A stretch of 64,000 bases of DNA from Arenibacter sp. 6A1 (GTDB taxonomy: Bacteria > Bacteroidota > Bacteroidia > Flavobacteriales > Flavobacteriaceae): positions 186,001-250,000 of the forward strand of contig NZ_JAAXCQ010000008.1 in the NCBI RefSeq assembly GCF_012272855.1, written 5' to 3'. Shown here piece by piece: positions 50,970 through 60,342 of this stretch. The translations under genes and the position numbers were made by a program. How positions within the stretch are numbered: the first letter of the stretch is position 1; the number at the start of each line of letters is the position of its first letter. Under the pieces are notes generated by a model. The model searched no databases and was not told where the DNA came from. It saw only the letters and a program-made list of their open reading frames with translations.

Positions 50970-51347
50970 TTACTGATTATTTATTTTATTTAAACTATAA
51001 GTCCCTTTTTCGATTTTTCGATTTTTGCTTGTAACCCAATTTATATGTTGAAAAAAATATAATGAATCTTTATTCTTAACAGTATTCACTCTAAAATATA
51101 TAACGTCCCCTGAAGATTTATTTTTAACCATATACAATTGCTCACCATTAATAATCTGAAGATTTTTTCTTGTAATAAAGAAAAAAGAATTAGAATATAC
51201 CTCATTTATACAAATTTCATCTAACAACTCTATATCTCCACTATTTATATCAATCAAGTCTCCTAACAGATCATTATCCATGAAAACAGAAATATAATTT
51301 ATACATATAAAAATAAATATTATGATATATAAATTAGACCTTTTCAT
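50970..51347 (-). CDS. Small membrane-anchored protein of unknown function
   Basis: 125 aa. One N-terminal hydrophobic helix (LYIIIFIFICINYISVF) probably anchors it, leaving about 100 residues outside, rich in Asp, Asn and Ile. I recognise no family. It starts within the hexapeptide acetyltransferase gene (14-bp overlap) and ends against the ligase-like gene without a gap, so it is clearly part of the operon. It may be an accessory to the polymerase or ligase. Confidence 0.7.
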   Translation of the reverse strand: MKRSNLYIIIFIFICINYISVFMDNDLLGDLIDINSGDIELLDEICINEVYSNSFFFITRKNLQIINGEQLYMVKNKSSGDVIYFRVNTVKNKDSLYFFQHINWVTSKNRKIEKGTYSLNKINNQ

Positions 51348-51777
51348 CTATAACAGAATTAATTTTAATTATTCTAGCAGGTATCCCAGCAACCACAGCG
51401 AAATCGGGTACATCTTTAATTACTACAGAATTAGCGCCTATAATCACGTTATTTCCAATTTTAATAGGACCTAGCACCTTTGCGCCTGTTGCAATGTATA
51501 CATTATCACCAATAATAGGCACCTTTAAATGGCCAGACTTGCCACCAATTGTAACACTCGTCCCAATTATGCAATTATCTCCTATTACGGCCCTTTTATG
51601 AATAACTACGGCAATACCGCCATAACCAAAAGTTGTTCCTTTCCCTATACTCGCCTGATAGGGTATACTCGAGTTATAAATTAAAAAGATTAATAATTTA
51701 ATAATCTTTGGTAAAAACGGTATCTTCTTTTTGTAAAGAAAGTTAGAGAATTGATAAAGTTTATAAGCATTTATCAT
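51334..51777 (-). CDS. Left-handed beta-helix (hexapeptide) acetyltransferase
   Basis: 147 aa. About five hexapeptide turns (IGKGTTFGYGGIAVVIHKRA, IGDNCIIGTSVTIGG, VPIIGDNVYIATGAKV, IKIGNNVIIGANSVV) build the LbH domain. SGHLKVPIIGDNV and VVAGIPARII are typical of serine- or sugar O-acetyltransferases (CysE/WcaB-like). In this operon O- or N-acetylation of a repeat-unit sugar is likely. Its start overlaps the upstream GT4 gene by four bases. Confidence 0.9.
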   Translation of the reverse strand: MINAYKLYQFSNFLYKKKIPFLPKIIKLLIFLIYNSSIPYQASIGKGTTFGYGGIAVVIHKRAVIGDNCIIGTSVTIGGKSGHLKVPIIGDNVYIATGAKVLGPIKIGNNVIIGANSVVIKDVPDFAVVAGIPARIIKINSVIDEKV

Positions 51778-52808
51778 TCGACATAAATTTTAATTAATTT
51801 TTCAGTAACTCGTTCAATATTAAATTCCGAGAAATTATTGAGGGAATTTTTCACAAAGGAAGGATAATTTTCATTATTAAAATACAAAATAGCATCTATC
51901 AATTCTTGGACAGATTTCTGCCTAATAAGTAATCCATTATATTTATGAATTACAATTTCGTCTAAAGCGTTTAACTTTGTCGTAATAATTGGCTTTCCTA
52001 AAGACATTGCTTCAATTAAAATTCCTGGATAGCCTTCTCCTTGATAATATGTTGGTAAAATAACGACATCGTAATTACTTAATGTTTTATTAACCTCATG
52101 ACTTTTTAATACACCTCTATAGTCCAACCGTGAGTTATTAAAACTTTCTTCGGAAAAATAGATTAAGTCTATAGGACCATAAACATCTATTACAAAATCT
52201 TTAGGCAATACCTTTACAGCCTCAAACAATAAATTTATTCCTTTCGTTTTAGTAACTCTAGATATAAAAACAAATCTCCTGCTATAGTTTAATATAGTTA
52301 GTTCCTCCTTATTTGCCTTTCTAGAATTAGGGAACCAAATACATTTATCCGTAATACCATGATTTTCGAAATACTCTATCATCTTTTTGGTTTCCATCAA
52401 AATATAATCAGAACTCAAAATAGTTGTCTTCAACCACCACTGTAGAACTCTAGGAAAACAATCAAACTGTTTATGAAAATTTCCTCCAAAAAAATGATAA
52501 ACAATCTTTTTTTTGAATAATTTAGATATAATGTAAATAAATGGACCTATTGTTACATGAAAATCCCAAGAAGCATGTACACTTACAATTTCTTTTTCTT
52601 TTAAATAAAAAGGAAACTTAAGAATTAATAAAATAAAGTCAGGAATTTGTCCTAATTTCCCCCAACAATTTCTTGTCTTGAGTTGTTTAATGTTTATTTC
52701 ATCGTTTAAAGCTAAAATTTCTAGTAAATTTTGAGTGTAAACGGTAGCCCCCCCAATAGATTTAGGATCTGAAGTTGGAACATTTCCAAGAAATAGAATT
52801 TCTTTCAT
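51774..52808 (-). CDS. Glycosyltransferase family 4
   Basis: 344 aa, GT-B fold. N-terminal NVPTSDPKSIGGATVYTQNL binds the acceptor region, and the donor-binding C-terminal half has SRVTKTKGINLLFEAVKVL and YQGEGYPGILIEAMSLGKP with the EX7E-type Glu. Adds one sugar to the lipid-linked repeat unit in the cytosol. ATG at 52808, 16 bp after the previous stop. Confidence 0.93.
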   Translation of the reverse strand: MKEILFLGNVPTSDPKSIGGATVYTQNLLEILALNDEINIKQLKTRNCWGKLGQIPDFILLILKFPFYLKEKEIVSVHASWDFHVTIGPFIYIISKLFKKKIVYHFFGGNFHKQFDCFPRVLQWWLKTTILSSDYILMETKKMIEYFENHGITDKCIWFPNSRKANKEELTILNYSRRFVFISRVTKTKGINLLFEAVKVLPKDFVIDVYGPIDLIYFSEESFNNSRLDYRGVLKSHEVNKTLSNYDVVILPTYYQGEGYPGILIEAMSLGKPIITTKLNALDEIVIHKYNGLLIRQKSVQELIDAILYFNNENYPSFVKNSLNNFSEFNIERVTEKLIKIYVE

Positions 52809-52824
52809 TTAAACATTATTATAA

Positions 52825-53877
52825 CTAATTATCATTCAAAAAAGTTCGAATCTCCATATCCAAGGATTTCCTTGTAAAGAAAGTATTATAGAGATTTATT
52901 GCATTTTTTGAATTTGTTTTGTGCTCCAAAAGCTTTAAGATAGCTTGATGGTTATTTTCGTTTTCAATAACAATCCCACAGTCATAATCTAAAATTAAGT
53001 CCTTAAACTCAACTAAACTATCACTAATAATAGGATTAACGCCACATGCTAGATATTCTGCTAACTTTATTGGGGAAGCCACGTTATTTAATAAAATGTT
53101 ATCCCTGATTAAAAAACCATATTCCATTTTACTTAAAAAATCTTCAACCTCCAACGATGTTCTTACATTTACAAGTGTAACACGATTTCTTTTATCTTGC
53201 TCAACATATCTATATATCAACTCTTTAGCTTTTACATGATCAAAAGTAGCTATATGTAGTGAATAATGTTTTGAACTATTTAATAATTCATTAAATAATG
53301 ATAACACTTTATCAATGTTCTGCCAACTCGACAATCCCCCAATGTAGCAAAGACTTTTTTCTATTTTTTTTGCGTTACTAAAATTAACTCTAGAAGTACA
53401 ATTTATTACAATATGTTTTTTACTTGGTTTACAACTGTATTGATTTACTAATATGGTAAACATGTTTTTAGTAACAACAACCAACTTATCGCTACATTTT
53501 ATAGCAATTTTTAACAGCATATTAAAAAGCCAATATCTCCACTTTACTTTATATGAAAGAAAATCCTCATGATCGACTAAGCCCTGTACCCAAAAAATTA
53601 TAATTTTTTTATTTCCAAATAAATTAGATAAAGTACCCAATAAAACCTCAAAAACAGTGATTCCATAAAAATCCCCATGTTTTTGTTTTGCCAAAAATTT
53701 AAGAATTTCGTACCAACTATTAAAATATACTATCCGTTCATCACTAATCTCTTTATTCCGAGAAAGATAAATAATATTTTTATTTGAACGCTCAAACAGG
53801 GTTGTATGTCTTTTTAGAGCTTCAAAAACGCTAAAACTAATATTTTTAGGTAGACTGATATAAATTATTTCTTTCAT
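52825..53877 (-). CDS. Glycosyltransferase (GT4-like)
   Basis: About 350 aa from the ATG at 53877 (MKEIIYISLP); the TTG at 53901 gives eight extra residues and is less likely. The GT-B pattern is weaker than in its neighbour, but KKIEKSLCYIGGLSSWQNID and ASPIKLAEYLACGVNPIIS are typical donor-site motifs. The start overlaps the polymerase-like gene by 32 bp, so the two are translated together. Confidence 0.85.
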   Translation of the reverse strand: MKEIIYISLPKNISFSVFEALKRHTTLFERSNKNIIYLSRNKEISDERIVYFNSWYEILKFLAKQKHGDFYGITVFEVLLGTLSNLFGNKKIIIFWVQGLVDHEDFLSYKVKWRYWLFNMLLKIAIKCSDKLVVVTKNMFTILVNQYSCKPSKKHIVINCTSRVNFSNAKKIEKSLCYIGGLSSWQNIDKVLSLFNELLNSSKHYSLHIATFDHVKAKELIYRYVEQDKRNRVTLVNVRTSLEVEDFLSKMEYGFLIRDNILLNNVASPIKLAEYLACGVNPIISDSLVEFKDLILDYDCGIVIENENNHQAILKLLEHKTNSKNAINLYNTFFTRKSLDMEIRTFLNDN

Positions 53878-55054
53878 TAATAATTGATAAGTTAGAGACA
53901 ACGACCAATGTTAAAAAATATAATAATGACTCGTTAAATTCAAAAAAGGTTGGATTATAATTTATTATTAGAAACAGAAAAATAGTCATAACCCTGATAT
54001 TGAAATTAGCAGTTTTTAGAAGTTTGTTAAACCACTTGAATAAAATCGATATCGGAATTAATGAGAAAATTCCTAGCTCTATAAATAGCACATATAAACT
54101 GGATAAACCATAGGGAGCTTTTGTATCGAAAAGTGGTGCCCAAAATTTTATCCGTTGTTTGGGTATGTTTGCAGTAATTTCAGAATTAAATATTTGACCA
54201 GACCTACTAGTAAAATTGCCTAAACCAACTCCAAGAAAGTAACTTTCTTTTAATTTTACAAAACCATATTTATAGACCGCAGCTACTCCATGTTCCGAAT
54301 GAAAAAATCTGTGGTAATTCATATCTAATGTAGAATAATTCTTACTATTTTCTTTATTTAAATACATTTTTGAGATAGATCCCAACGCAAATATCCCTAT
54401 TATGTAAAATATAAACACGGTATAAATATTTTTAGATATTAATGCAAGACCAAGACTAATAATAAAAATAAGAATGGCAAGGTTAGAATAACCGATATAA
54501 ATACTTATAACTACAGAAACTAAAAAGAAAAACTTTCCAATAAAATTTAGATAATACTGATTTTTGGGCAAAAGAAAGGCAAATGGTAAAATAAACATTA
54601 AAAACCTACTCTTATTATTAGCCATTATAAAAGTTCCAGAATATTGATCCTTCAAATCAATAACCTCCCTAGGAAATAGCAAATCGAAGAAAAGTTGGGA
54701 AAAACTAAAAATTAGAATTAATCCTAATAACTTTTTCAGACTTTTTTCATCTAATTTATGCGCGAAAAATATGAATATAAAATTTGATGCAATTAGAATT
54801 AATTGAAATAGATTCAATAAAAATTGATTTCTAATTAAACCAATTGATAAAATTGAAATTATTAAAAAAACGAATTTTGCAGAATTTAAATCTATTCTTC
54901 TTTTATAAAAATAAATAATTAAAAAAATAAAAACAACGCTGAATAATAATTGTGTAGAATGGCTAAAATAAGTCACTAACCTACTAACAAAGTCGCTAAT
55001 AAAAACTATTCCTAATTGAATAAAAAGTATTAAATAACCGATTTTAATTTTCAT
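53846..55054 (-). CDS. Wzy-like polysaccharide polymerase
   Basis: 402 aa with about 11 hydrophobic segments and one larger loop (about residues 245-310, MNYHRFFHSEHGVAAVYKYG), as expected for Wzy. Sequence is poorly conserved in this class, and I assign it by topology and locus. It overlaps the GT-like gene downstream and the pyruvyltransferase gene upstream by 11 bp. Confidence 0.75.
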   Translation of the reverse strand: MKIKIGYLILFIQLGIVFISDFVSRLVTYFSHSTQLLFSVVFIFLIIYFYKRRIDLNSAKFVFLIISILSIGLIRNQFLLNLFQLILIASNFIFIFFAHKLDEKSLKKLLGLILIFSFSQLFFDLLFPREVIDLKDQYSGTFIMANNKSRFLMFILPFAFLLPKNQYYLNFIGKFFFLVSVVISIYIGYSNLAILIFIISLGLALISKNIYTVFIFYIIGIFALGSISKMYLNKENSKNYSTLDMNYHRFFHSEHGVAAVYKYGFVKLKESYFLGVGLGNFTSRSGQIFNSEITANIPKQRIKFWAPLFDTKAPYGLSSLYVLFIELGIFSLIPISILFKWFNKLLKTANFNIRVMTIFLFLIINYNPTFFEFNESLLYFLTLVVVSNLSIINERNNLYQST

Positions 55055-56171
55055 CTAGTTGGGTCACTTGCCTTATTTCTCTTAATAAATTATCAAACAT
55101 TTTCACAGCATTCATCTCTTGATTCCTAACCGCAATCGTTAAACTCTCTTTAGCTTCTATATAATTAATCCTATCTATCATTAATAATAAATCTTCACTA
55201 AAAGGTTGTTCCCAAATAGAAACTCCTTTACCTAACAATTCCTTTGTCACCCTTAATTTTGGCTCAATTTCAATAGCAATGCTAGGTATATTAAGCAATG
55301 CTCCAAAAATAACACCATGGAATCTTGATGAGATAAACAAGTCATAATTTGATAGAACCTTCAAAAAGTCGTCAAGATTCTGATTATCTGGATTCCATTT
55401 TATTATTCTGTGATTTGAATTATTAAGTTCTAATTCACACATTGGCTCATCCCTAAACAGTATAAAATCCAATACGTAAGAATAAGAAATTAACTTATCT
55501 GCCTCCTCCAGAACACGTTCAAAATAAAGACTTCCTTCCTTGGAAAACTCCCAATCTCTAACAATAATTCCAATTCGCTTTACTTCAATACTTTTATTAA
55601 AATAAGGTTTAAAATTAAGGATATTGGGCAGGAAACATATATCAGTGGCTAAGTAGGTGTTTTGATTAATATTTTTGGAAAATTCAAAACTGAATTTATC
55701 TCTAACATAGACACCTTTCATAATGCTAAGCTGTTTTTTTGCTAATAATTCTCTTTCAGAATTCCTAACAAACGGACCAAGTCCAATACCTACTGAAAAT
55801 ATATTATCAAACCTTGGTTGCCCTAAAAACAACTTTTTTTCAATAAACAACAATAGTTTTTTTATAAATAATATGGGGTTTGAATAAACTAATTTCCAAT
55901 ATTCACTTTTTTGAGAATTATTTTTAAACGAAAAAAATTGTGTACCCCCTCCAAAAATTAGGGTTTTAAAATTATACTTATGAAAATTATTGACTAAAAG
56001 ATACCGTTCCAAAGGCAGGTATTTTTTAAGATAATTAGCCTTTTTCCCTATAAAAAAAGGGTCTAAATCATTGTTCTTAGACCATTTTAATAAATAAATC
56101 ATAAGAGCATCATCACCAAAATTTCTTTCGCCATAGGCGCCTTTTATTCCAAATTTTATATAATTTTTCAT
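55044..56171 (-). CDS. Polysaccharide pyruvyl transferase family protein
   Basis: 375 aa. GAYGERNFGDDALM near the N-terminus and FISSRFHGVIFGALLNIPSIAIE near residue 285 are hallmarks of PF04230 (CsaB/WcaK-like), which transfer pyruvate from PEP to a sugar as a ketal and so add negative charge. Whether this member is a true pyruvyltransferase or a related glycosyltransferase cannot be told. ATG at 56171. Confidence 0.9.
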   Translation of the reverse strand: MKNYIKFGIKGAYGERNFGDDALMIYLLKWSKNNDLDPFFIGKKANYLKKYLPLERYLLVNNFHKYNFKTLIFGGGTQFFSFKNNSQKSEYWKLVYSNPILFIKKLLLFIEKKLFLGQPRFDNIFSVGIGLGPFVRNSERELLAKKQLSIMKGVYVRDKFSFEFSKNINQNTYLATDICFLPNILNFKPYFNKSIEVKRIGIIVRDWEFSKEGSLYFERVLEEADKLISYSYVLDFILFRDEPMCELELNNSNHRIIKWNPDNQNLDDFLKVLSNYDLFISSRFHGVIFGALLNIPSIAIEIEPKLRVTKELLGKGVSIWEQPFSEDLLLMIDRINYIEAKESLTIAVRNQEMNAVKMFDNLLREIRQVTQLDEN

Positions 56172-56173
56172 TT

Positions 56174-57625
56174 CTATTTTTTGATTAACTTGAAAAATAT
56201 TCCAAAGAATGCGGCTAATGAAACAAAAAAGCCTAATAAATTTATTATAATACTAAAGTTATTGAAATAAAGTACAATACTAATTATTCCTAATAAAATC
56301 CACAAAGCAAACATTGCTAGATTAGCTACATATTTTTTTGGGATTATTCCTTTTTTTGTATAATACGGTATTATTACAAGAATATTAATTACGTATGCTA
56401 TGAAATATGAAAAAGCGAATGTTCTGGCATCTTTTATATTGGATAGTTTAAAGGTCATTAACAATACTAAGCCCCAAATTAAATTACTACAAAAACTAAA
56501 CCACATTAAATTATTTATTACCATAATTCTAGCTATACCTTGCTTGTAAAGCATTAAAATCGTGGTAATTAAAATTAAGATCATTGTTTGGTTATAGTTA
56601 GGATCATTAACATACTCACTCCCTAAAAAGAAGCCAAATATTTGCGGAAAAAAAAGAAAAGGTATTACCAGTGTTATTCCTAGAAACAAAGGACCGTAAA
56701 TACTTATTTTATTAATACTATTATTGTTTTTATTCTCAGCCATTAATGTTAGAAGTGGCGCATTTAATGAATTTGCTAATACTACTAAAAAGGTCTGAAA
56801 GAGTATTAAAGCGCTATAAAGCCCAAGTTCGTTTAAGCCATTAGTGCTCTTGACCAAAAATGCATCAAGGGCCCATTTAAAAGGCACCACCATTAGCCCT
56901 GATAATATAGAAGGAACTGTAAAATTTTTTAAAATTGTAAATTCTGAAATGAAATTTGAATTAAACTCAATTCCCTCTTGTTTGAGTTTCTTTTTTAGAT
57001 AGTAATGGCTTTGTATCAATAAAATAACTGCGCTTATTAATAATCCAATAAATGCGCCATGAACTGAGTAAAAATAAGCTCCTAAATAAACAAAAACAAA
57101 GGTTGCCACCCCATTAATTGTATTGATAAAGGAAATCAATTTAAAGGTTCTAAAACCTTGTAAGCAACCGGTTATAAAGCTATTTAATGAATTAAAAAAA
57201 ATCAAAAAAGAACCAATTTGTAATGATAATTTCAAATCTTTTGAGCCAGAAATCCATATAGAAATATATTCCGCTAAAAAATATAAAAGAAATGTTAGAA
57301 GGGCTGAAAATGATAAGGTAAAAAATAAATTTAAGCTATAAATTTTACTGACTCTTTGCTTATCTTTTTGTACATACATTGGTATGTACTTGGTCATAGT
57401 AATAGATATCCCAGTTCCCAAAAAAATAATAAATAAGTTTATTGTAGATCTTACAATTCCTATTTCTCCGTACAACTCCTTACCTAACATCCTGGCCACC
57501 AAAACCCAAACTGCAAACAATAAGGATTTGGATGATAATGAACCAACAAGAGACCAAAAAGAACTACTTAGCAATTCATTTATCTCCTTTGAAAATCGAG
57601 ATTTAATATTTAAATATCCAGGCAT
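56174..57625 (-). CDS. Wzx-like oligosaccharide flippase
   Basis: 483 aa, MOP superfamily, 12-14 membrane segments. ELLSSSFWSLVGSLSSKSLLFAVWVLVARMLGKELYG is a typical Wzx start. It exports the undecaprenyl-linked repeat unit for the polymerase. Its ATG shares one base with the wecC stop (TAATG). It is markedly more AT-rich than wecC, which marks the start of the variable core. Confidence 0.93.
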   Translation of the reverse strand: MPGYLNIKSRFSKEINELLSSSFWSLVGSLSSKSLLFAVWVLVARMLGKELYGEIGIVRSTINLFIIFLGTGISITMTKYIPMYVQKDKQRVSKIYSLNLFFTLSFSALLTFLLYFLAEYISIWISGSKDLKLSLQIGSFLIFFNSLNSFITGCLQGFRTFKLISFINTINGVATFVFVYLGAYFYSVHGAFIGLLISAVILLIQSHYYLKKKLKQEGIEFNSNFISEFTILKNFTVPSILSGLMVVPFKWALDAFLVKSTNGLNELGLYSALILFQTFLVVLANSLNAPLLTLMAENKNNNSINKISIYGPLFLGITLVIPFLFFPQIFGFFLGSEYVNDPNYNQTMILILITTILMLYKQGIARIMVINNLMWFSFCSNLIWGLVLLMTFKLSNIKDARTFAFSYFIAYVINILVIIPYYTKKGIIPKKYVANLAMFALWILLGIISIVLYFNNFSIIINLLGFFVSLAAFFGIFFKLIKK

Positions 57626-58836
57626 TATATATTAACCCCACAAAAATCCAACACCAACTTTTCTTCGGACAAGACTAGGGTTTTAAATTCCGCATGGGCT
57701 ACCAAAAACACTATAATATCTGCTTTTTCTGCAGCTTCCTTGTAATTAGTTAACTTAAACACCTTATGATCGTCTATATTGGGCTCCACAATATAGTATT
57801 CTTCGTTGTTGGCGTTTTGTAATACCTTTTGAGCTATGTATTTGGCCGGAGATTCCCTTAAATCGTCAATATTAGGTTTAAAAGCCAATCCCATTATAGC
57901 TATGCTGGGTTTGCGTCCGTATTGTAATTCAAATTGCAATTTTGCTGTTTGCACTTTTTCGGCACACCAAAATGATTTGTAATTGTTTATTTCCCTGGCC
58001 TTTCCTATGATTTGAGATTCCATTGGGTATTCAGCTACAATAAAATAAGGGTCTACCGCAATACAATGCCCCCCTACCCCACACCCAGGCTGTAAAATAT
58101 TTACCCTAGGGTGTTTATTGGCCAAGGCTATTAATTCCCAAACATTAATATCGGCTTTGTCACAAATTAAGGATAACTCATTAGCAAAAGCAATCTGAAC
58201 GTCTCTAGAAGAGTTTTCTACCAGCTTACACATCTCTGCGGTACGGGCATTGGTTTTATGCAAATCTCCTTTTATAAACTGTCTGTAAAAGGTCACTGCC
58301 TTTTCTGTAGAAGCTTCATTAACACCCCCAATAACCCTGTCATTATGGACCAGCTCGTACATAACATTTCCTGGTAAAACCCTTTCTGGACAATAGGCAA
58401 TATGTATGTTCCCTTCCAACTCCGGACGTTCATTAAATATCAAGGCCATCATCTTTTCTGTTGTTCCAACAGGGGAAGTAGACTCAATAATATAAAGATC
58501 TCCTGACTTTAATAAAGGTAATACTGCCTTTGTCGCGGCTTCTACAAAAGAGATATCTGGTTCATTTTTCCCTTTAAAAGGAGTGGGTACTACAATAAGG
58601 TACGTATTCGCCTCAACTGGTTTCGTCGCAGCTTTTAAATATCCTTCCTTGACTGCATTGGCCACTGCAGTATCCAATTCGGGCTCAACAATATGAATCT
58701 TTCCGGCATTGATTGTCTCTACCACTTTTGGATTTATATCTACTCCGTGTACTTGGGTTTTATTTTGTGCAATCAAGGCCGCTGTTGGTAGGCCAATATA
58801 GCCCAAACCAATCATTACTACTTCTGGTTTGTTCAT
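57625..58836 (-). CDS. wecC: UDP-N-acetyl-D-mannosamine dehydrogenase
   Basis: 403 aa member of the UDP-sugar 6-dehydrogenase family. NAD motif GLGYIGLPTAAL, catalytic Cys in LQPGCGVGGHCIAVDPYF, and GLAFKPNIDDLRESPA complete the signature; HCIAVDPYFIV and neighbours favour the WecC branch. It makes UDP-ManNAcA from UDP-ManNAc with two NAD. It follows wecB and feeds the WecG-type transferase. ATG at 58836. Confidence 0.93.
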   Translation of the reverse strand: MNKPEVVMIGLGYIGLPTAALIAQNKTQVHGVDINPKVVETINAGKIHIVEPELDTAVANAVKEGYLKAATKPVEANTYLIVVPTPFKGKNEPDISFVEAATKAVLPLLKSGDLYIIESTSPVGTTEKMMALIFNERPELEGNIHIAYCPERVLPGNVMYELVHNDRVIGGVNEASTEKAVTFYRQFIKGDLHKTNARTAEMCKLVENSSRDVQIAFANELSLICDKADINVWELIALANKHPRVNILQPGCGVGGHCIAVDPYFIVAEYPMESQIIGKAREINNYKSFWCAEKVQTAKLQFELQYGRKPSIAIMGLAFKPNIDDLRESPAKYIAQKVLQNANNEEYYIVEPNIDDHKVFKLTNYKEAAEKADIIVFLVAHAEFKTLVLSEEKLVLDFCGVNI

Positions 58837-58942
58837 TTTAGTTTGTGTTGTATAAATGCAGTGTTTTTATCTTTTCAGGTATTCCTTAATCACTATAAGG
58901 ACATATAACGATATATCCTACATCATAAGGAGACTTATATTT

Positions 58943-60067
58943 TTATTTTATAATATGCGCTACTATTCTACTACAGGCCTTTCCATCCCCGTATGGGTTA
59001 TGTAATTTCCCCATCTGTTCATAGGCCTCAGTGTTGTTTAGGAGCTTTGTAGCTTCGACAACAATTTTTTCTTTGCTTGTACCTACCAACAATACCGTGC
59101 CTGCGTCAACGGCCTCAGGACGCTCTGTGGTGTCTCGCATGACCAATACAGGCTTTCCTAAACTAGGTGCTTCTTCCTGCACCCCGCCACTATCGGTTAT
59201 AATTAGATAAGACTTTTCCATAAGCCATACAAAGGCAGGATAAGAAAGTGGGGCTATCAGTGAAATATTATCGATATCAGCTAACAACTCATATACCGGC
59301 TTTTGTACATTTGGATTTAGGTGTACGGGATATACAATTTGAGTATCCGGATTTTCTAAAGCTATTTGTTTTAACGCCTCGCAAATATTTATAAATCCTT
59401 GACCGTGGTTTTCCCTTCTATGTCCTGTAACTAAAATTAATCTTTTGTTGCTGTCTAAAAGTATTTCTAATTGGGCAACCTCAGTATCTGTAAAATCGCT
59501 ACTATTTACCTTATTTACACTAAACAACAAGGCATCAATGACCGTATTACCGGTGATTACAATACTTTCTTCCTTTTTATTCTCTCGCAGCAAATTATCC
59601 CTAGAAGTTGTTGTAGGGGCAAAATGTAAATTACTCACAACGCCAGTTACACTCCTATTCATCTCCTCTGGGAATGGCGATTGCATATTAAAGGTTCTTA
59701 GCCCAGCTTCTATATGGCAGACCTTTGCCCCTCCATAAAAAGCAGCCAAACTAGCCGCCATGGTTGTAGTGGTATCACCATGAACATACACATAATCGGG
59801 CTGAAATTCTTCCAAAACCGGTTTTAAGTTGGTAATAATATCGGAGGTAAGGGAAAATAAATTTTGATTGGGCTTCATTAAATCCAAGTCAAAATCGGGG
59901 GTAATTTCGAAGAAATCCAACACCTGATCTAACATTTCTCGGTGTTGGGCAGTAATACATACTTTGGTTTCACATTTGTCTGAATGTTTTTGAAATTCTT
60001 TAACCAAAGGCGCCATTTTTATGGCTTCTGGACGAGTACCAAAAATTATTAAATTTTTAATTTTCAT
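58943..60067 (-). CDS. wecB: UDP-N-acetylglucosamine 2-epimerase
   Basis: 374 aa non-hydrolysing epimerase, UDP-GlcNAc to UDP-ManNAc. FGTRPEAIKMAPLV, the VHGDTTTTMAASLAAFY stretch, HIEAGLRTF and TDSGGVQEEAPSLGKPVL are all conserved. First gene of the wecB-wecC-flippase operon. A nested palindrome and a -7 element lie within 65 bp upstream. The 106-bp gap to wecC holds a weak AT-rich hairpin (58899-58920). Confidence 0.96.
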   Translation of the reverse strand: MKIKNLIIFGTRPEAIKMAPLVKEFQKHSDKCETKVCITAQHREMLDQVLDFFEITPDFDLDLMKPNQNLFSLTSDIITNLKPVLEEFQPDYVYVHGDTTTTMAASLAAFYGGAKVCHIEAGLRTFNMQSPFPEEMNRSVTGVVSNLHFAPTTTSRDNLLRENKKEESIVITGNTVIDALLFSVNKVNSSDFTDTEVAQLEILLDSNKRLILVTGHRRENHGQGFINICEALKQIALENPDTQIVYPVHLNPNVQKPVYELLADIDNISLIAPLSYPAFVWLMEKSYLIITDSGGVQEEAPSLGKPVLVMRDTTERPEAVDAGTVLLVGTSKEKIVVEATKLLNNTEAYEQMGKLHNPYGDGKACSRIVAHIIK

Positions 60068-60096
60068 TCTATGATTGTATTACAATTCTTAATTAA

Positions 60097-60131
60097 CCAA
60101 CACCCAAAATTTGGATTAGTTGGCAAAATTA
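60097..60131 (-). promoter_or_regulatory. -7 element and nested palindrome upstream of wecB
   Basis: TAATTTTG on the minus strand (60131-60124) matches TAnnTTTG. Just downstream, CCAAC (60097-60101)/GTTGG (60119-60123) encloses the palindrome CCAAAATTTGG (60104-60114). It covers the expected transcription start, so it may be an operator or a leader hairpin of the large operon. Confidence 0.5.
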
Positions 60132-60288
60132 CGACAAATATTCTCCATGGCCCTTTTTGTAGTACTTTTCATTCTTAAATTTATCTTAAAACTTGAGGGT
60201 TAACTTTAAGTATTTAAATCTTTTTGCTAACATACGAGGGTCGTGGTAAGAATTTGAATGTTTATTGCAACTCCCTGGTACTTGTTTG

Positions 60289-60327
60289 ATTTTTCTCGTC
60301 CCCCTGCCCTAAAGGGTGGAGAAAAAT
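60289..60327 (-). terminator. Possible terminator after rfbD
   Basis: ATTTTTCTC (60289-60297) pairs with GAGAAAAAT (60319-60327), with an inner CCC-TAAA-GGG hairpin. No separate T-run follows on the minus strand, so termination is uncertain. It lies 16 bp beyond the rfbD stop. Confidence 0.45.
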
Positions 60328-60342
60328 CTAGGAACAGCATCC

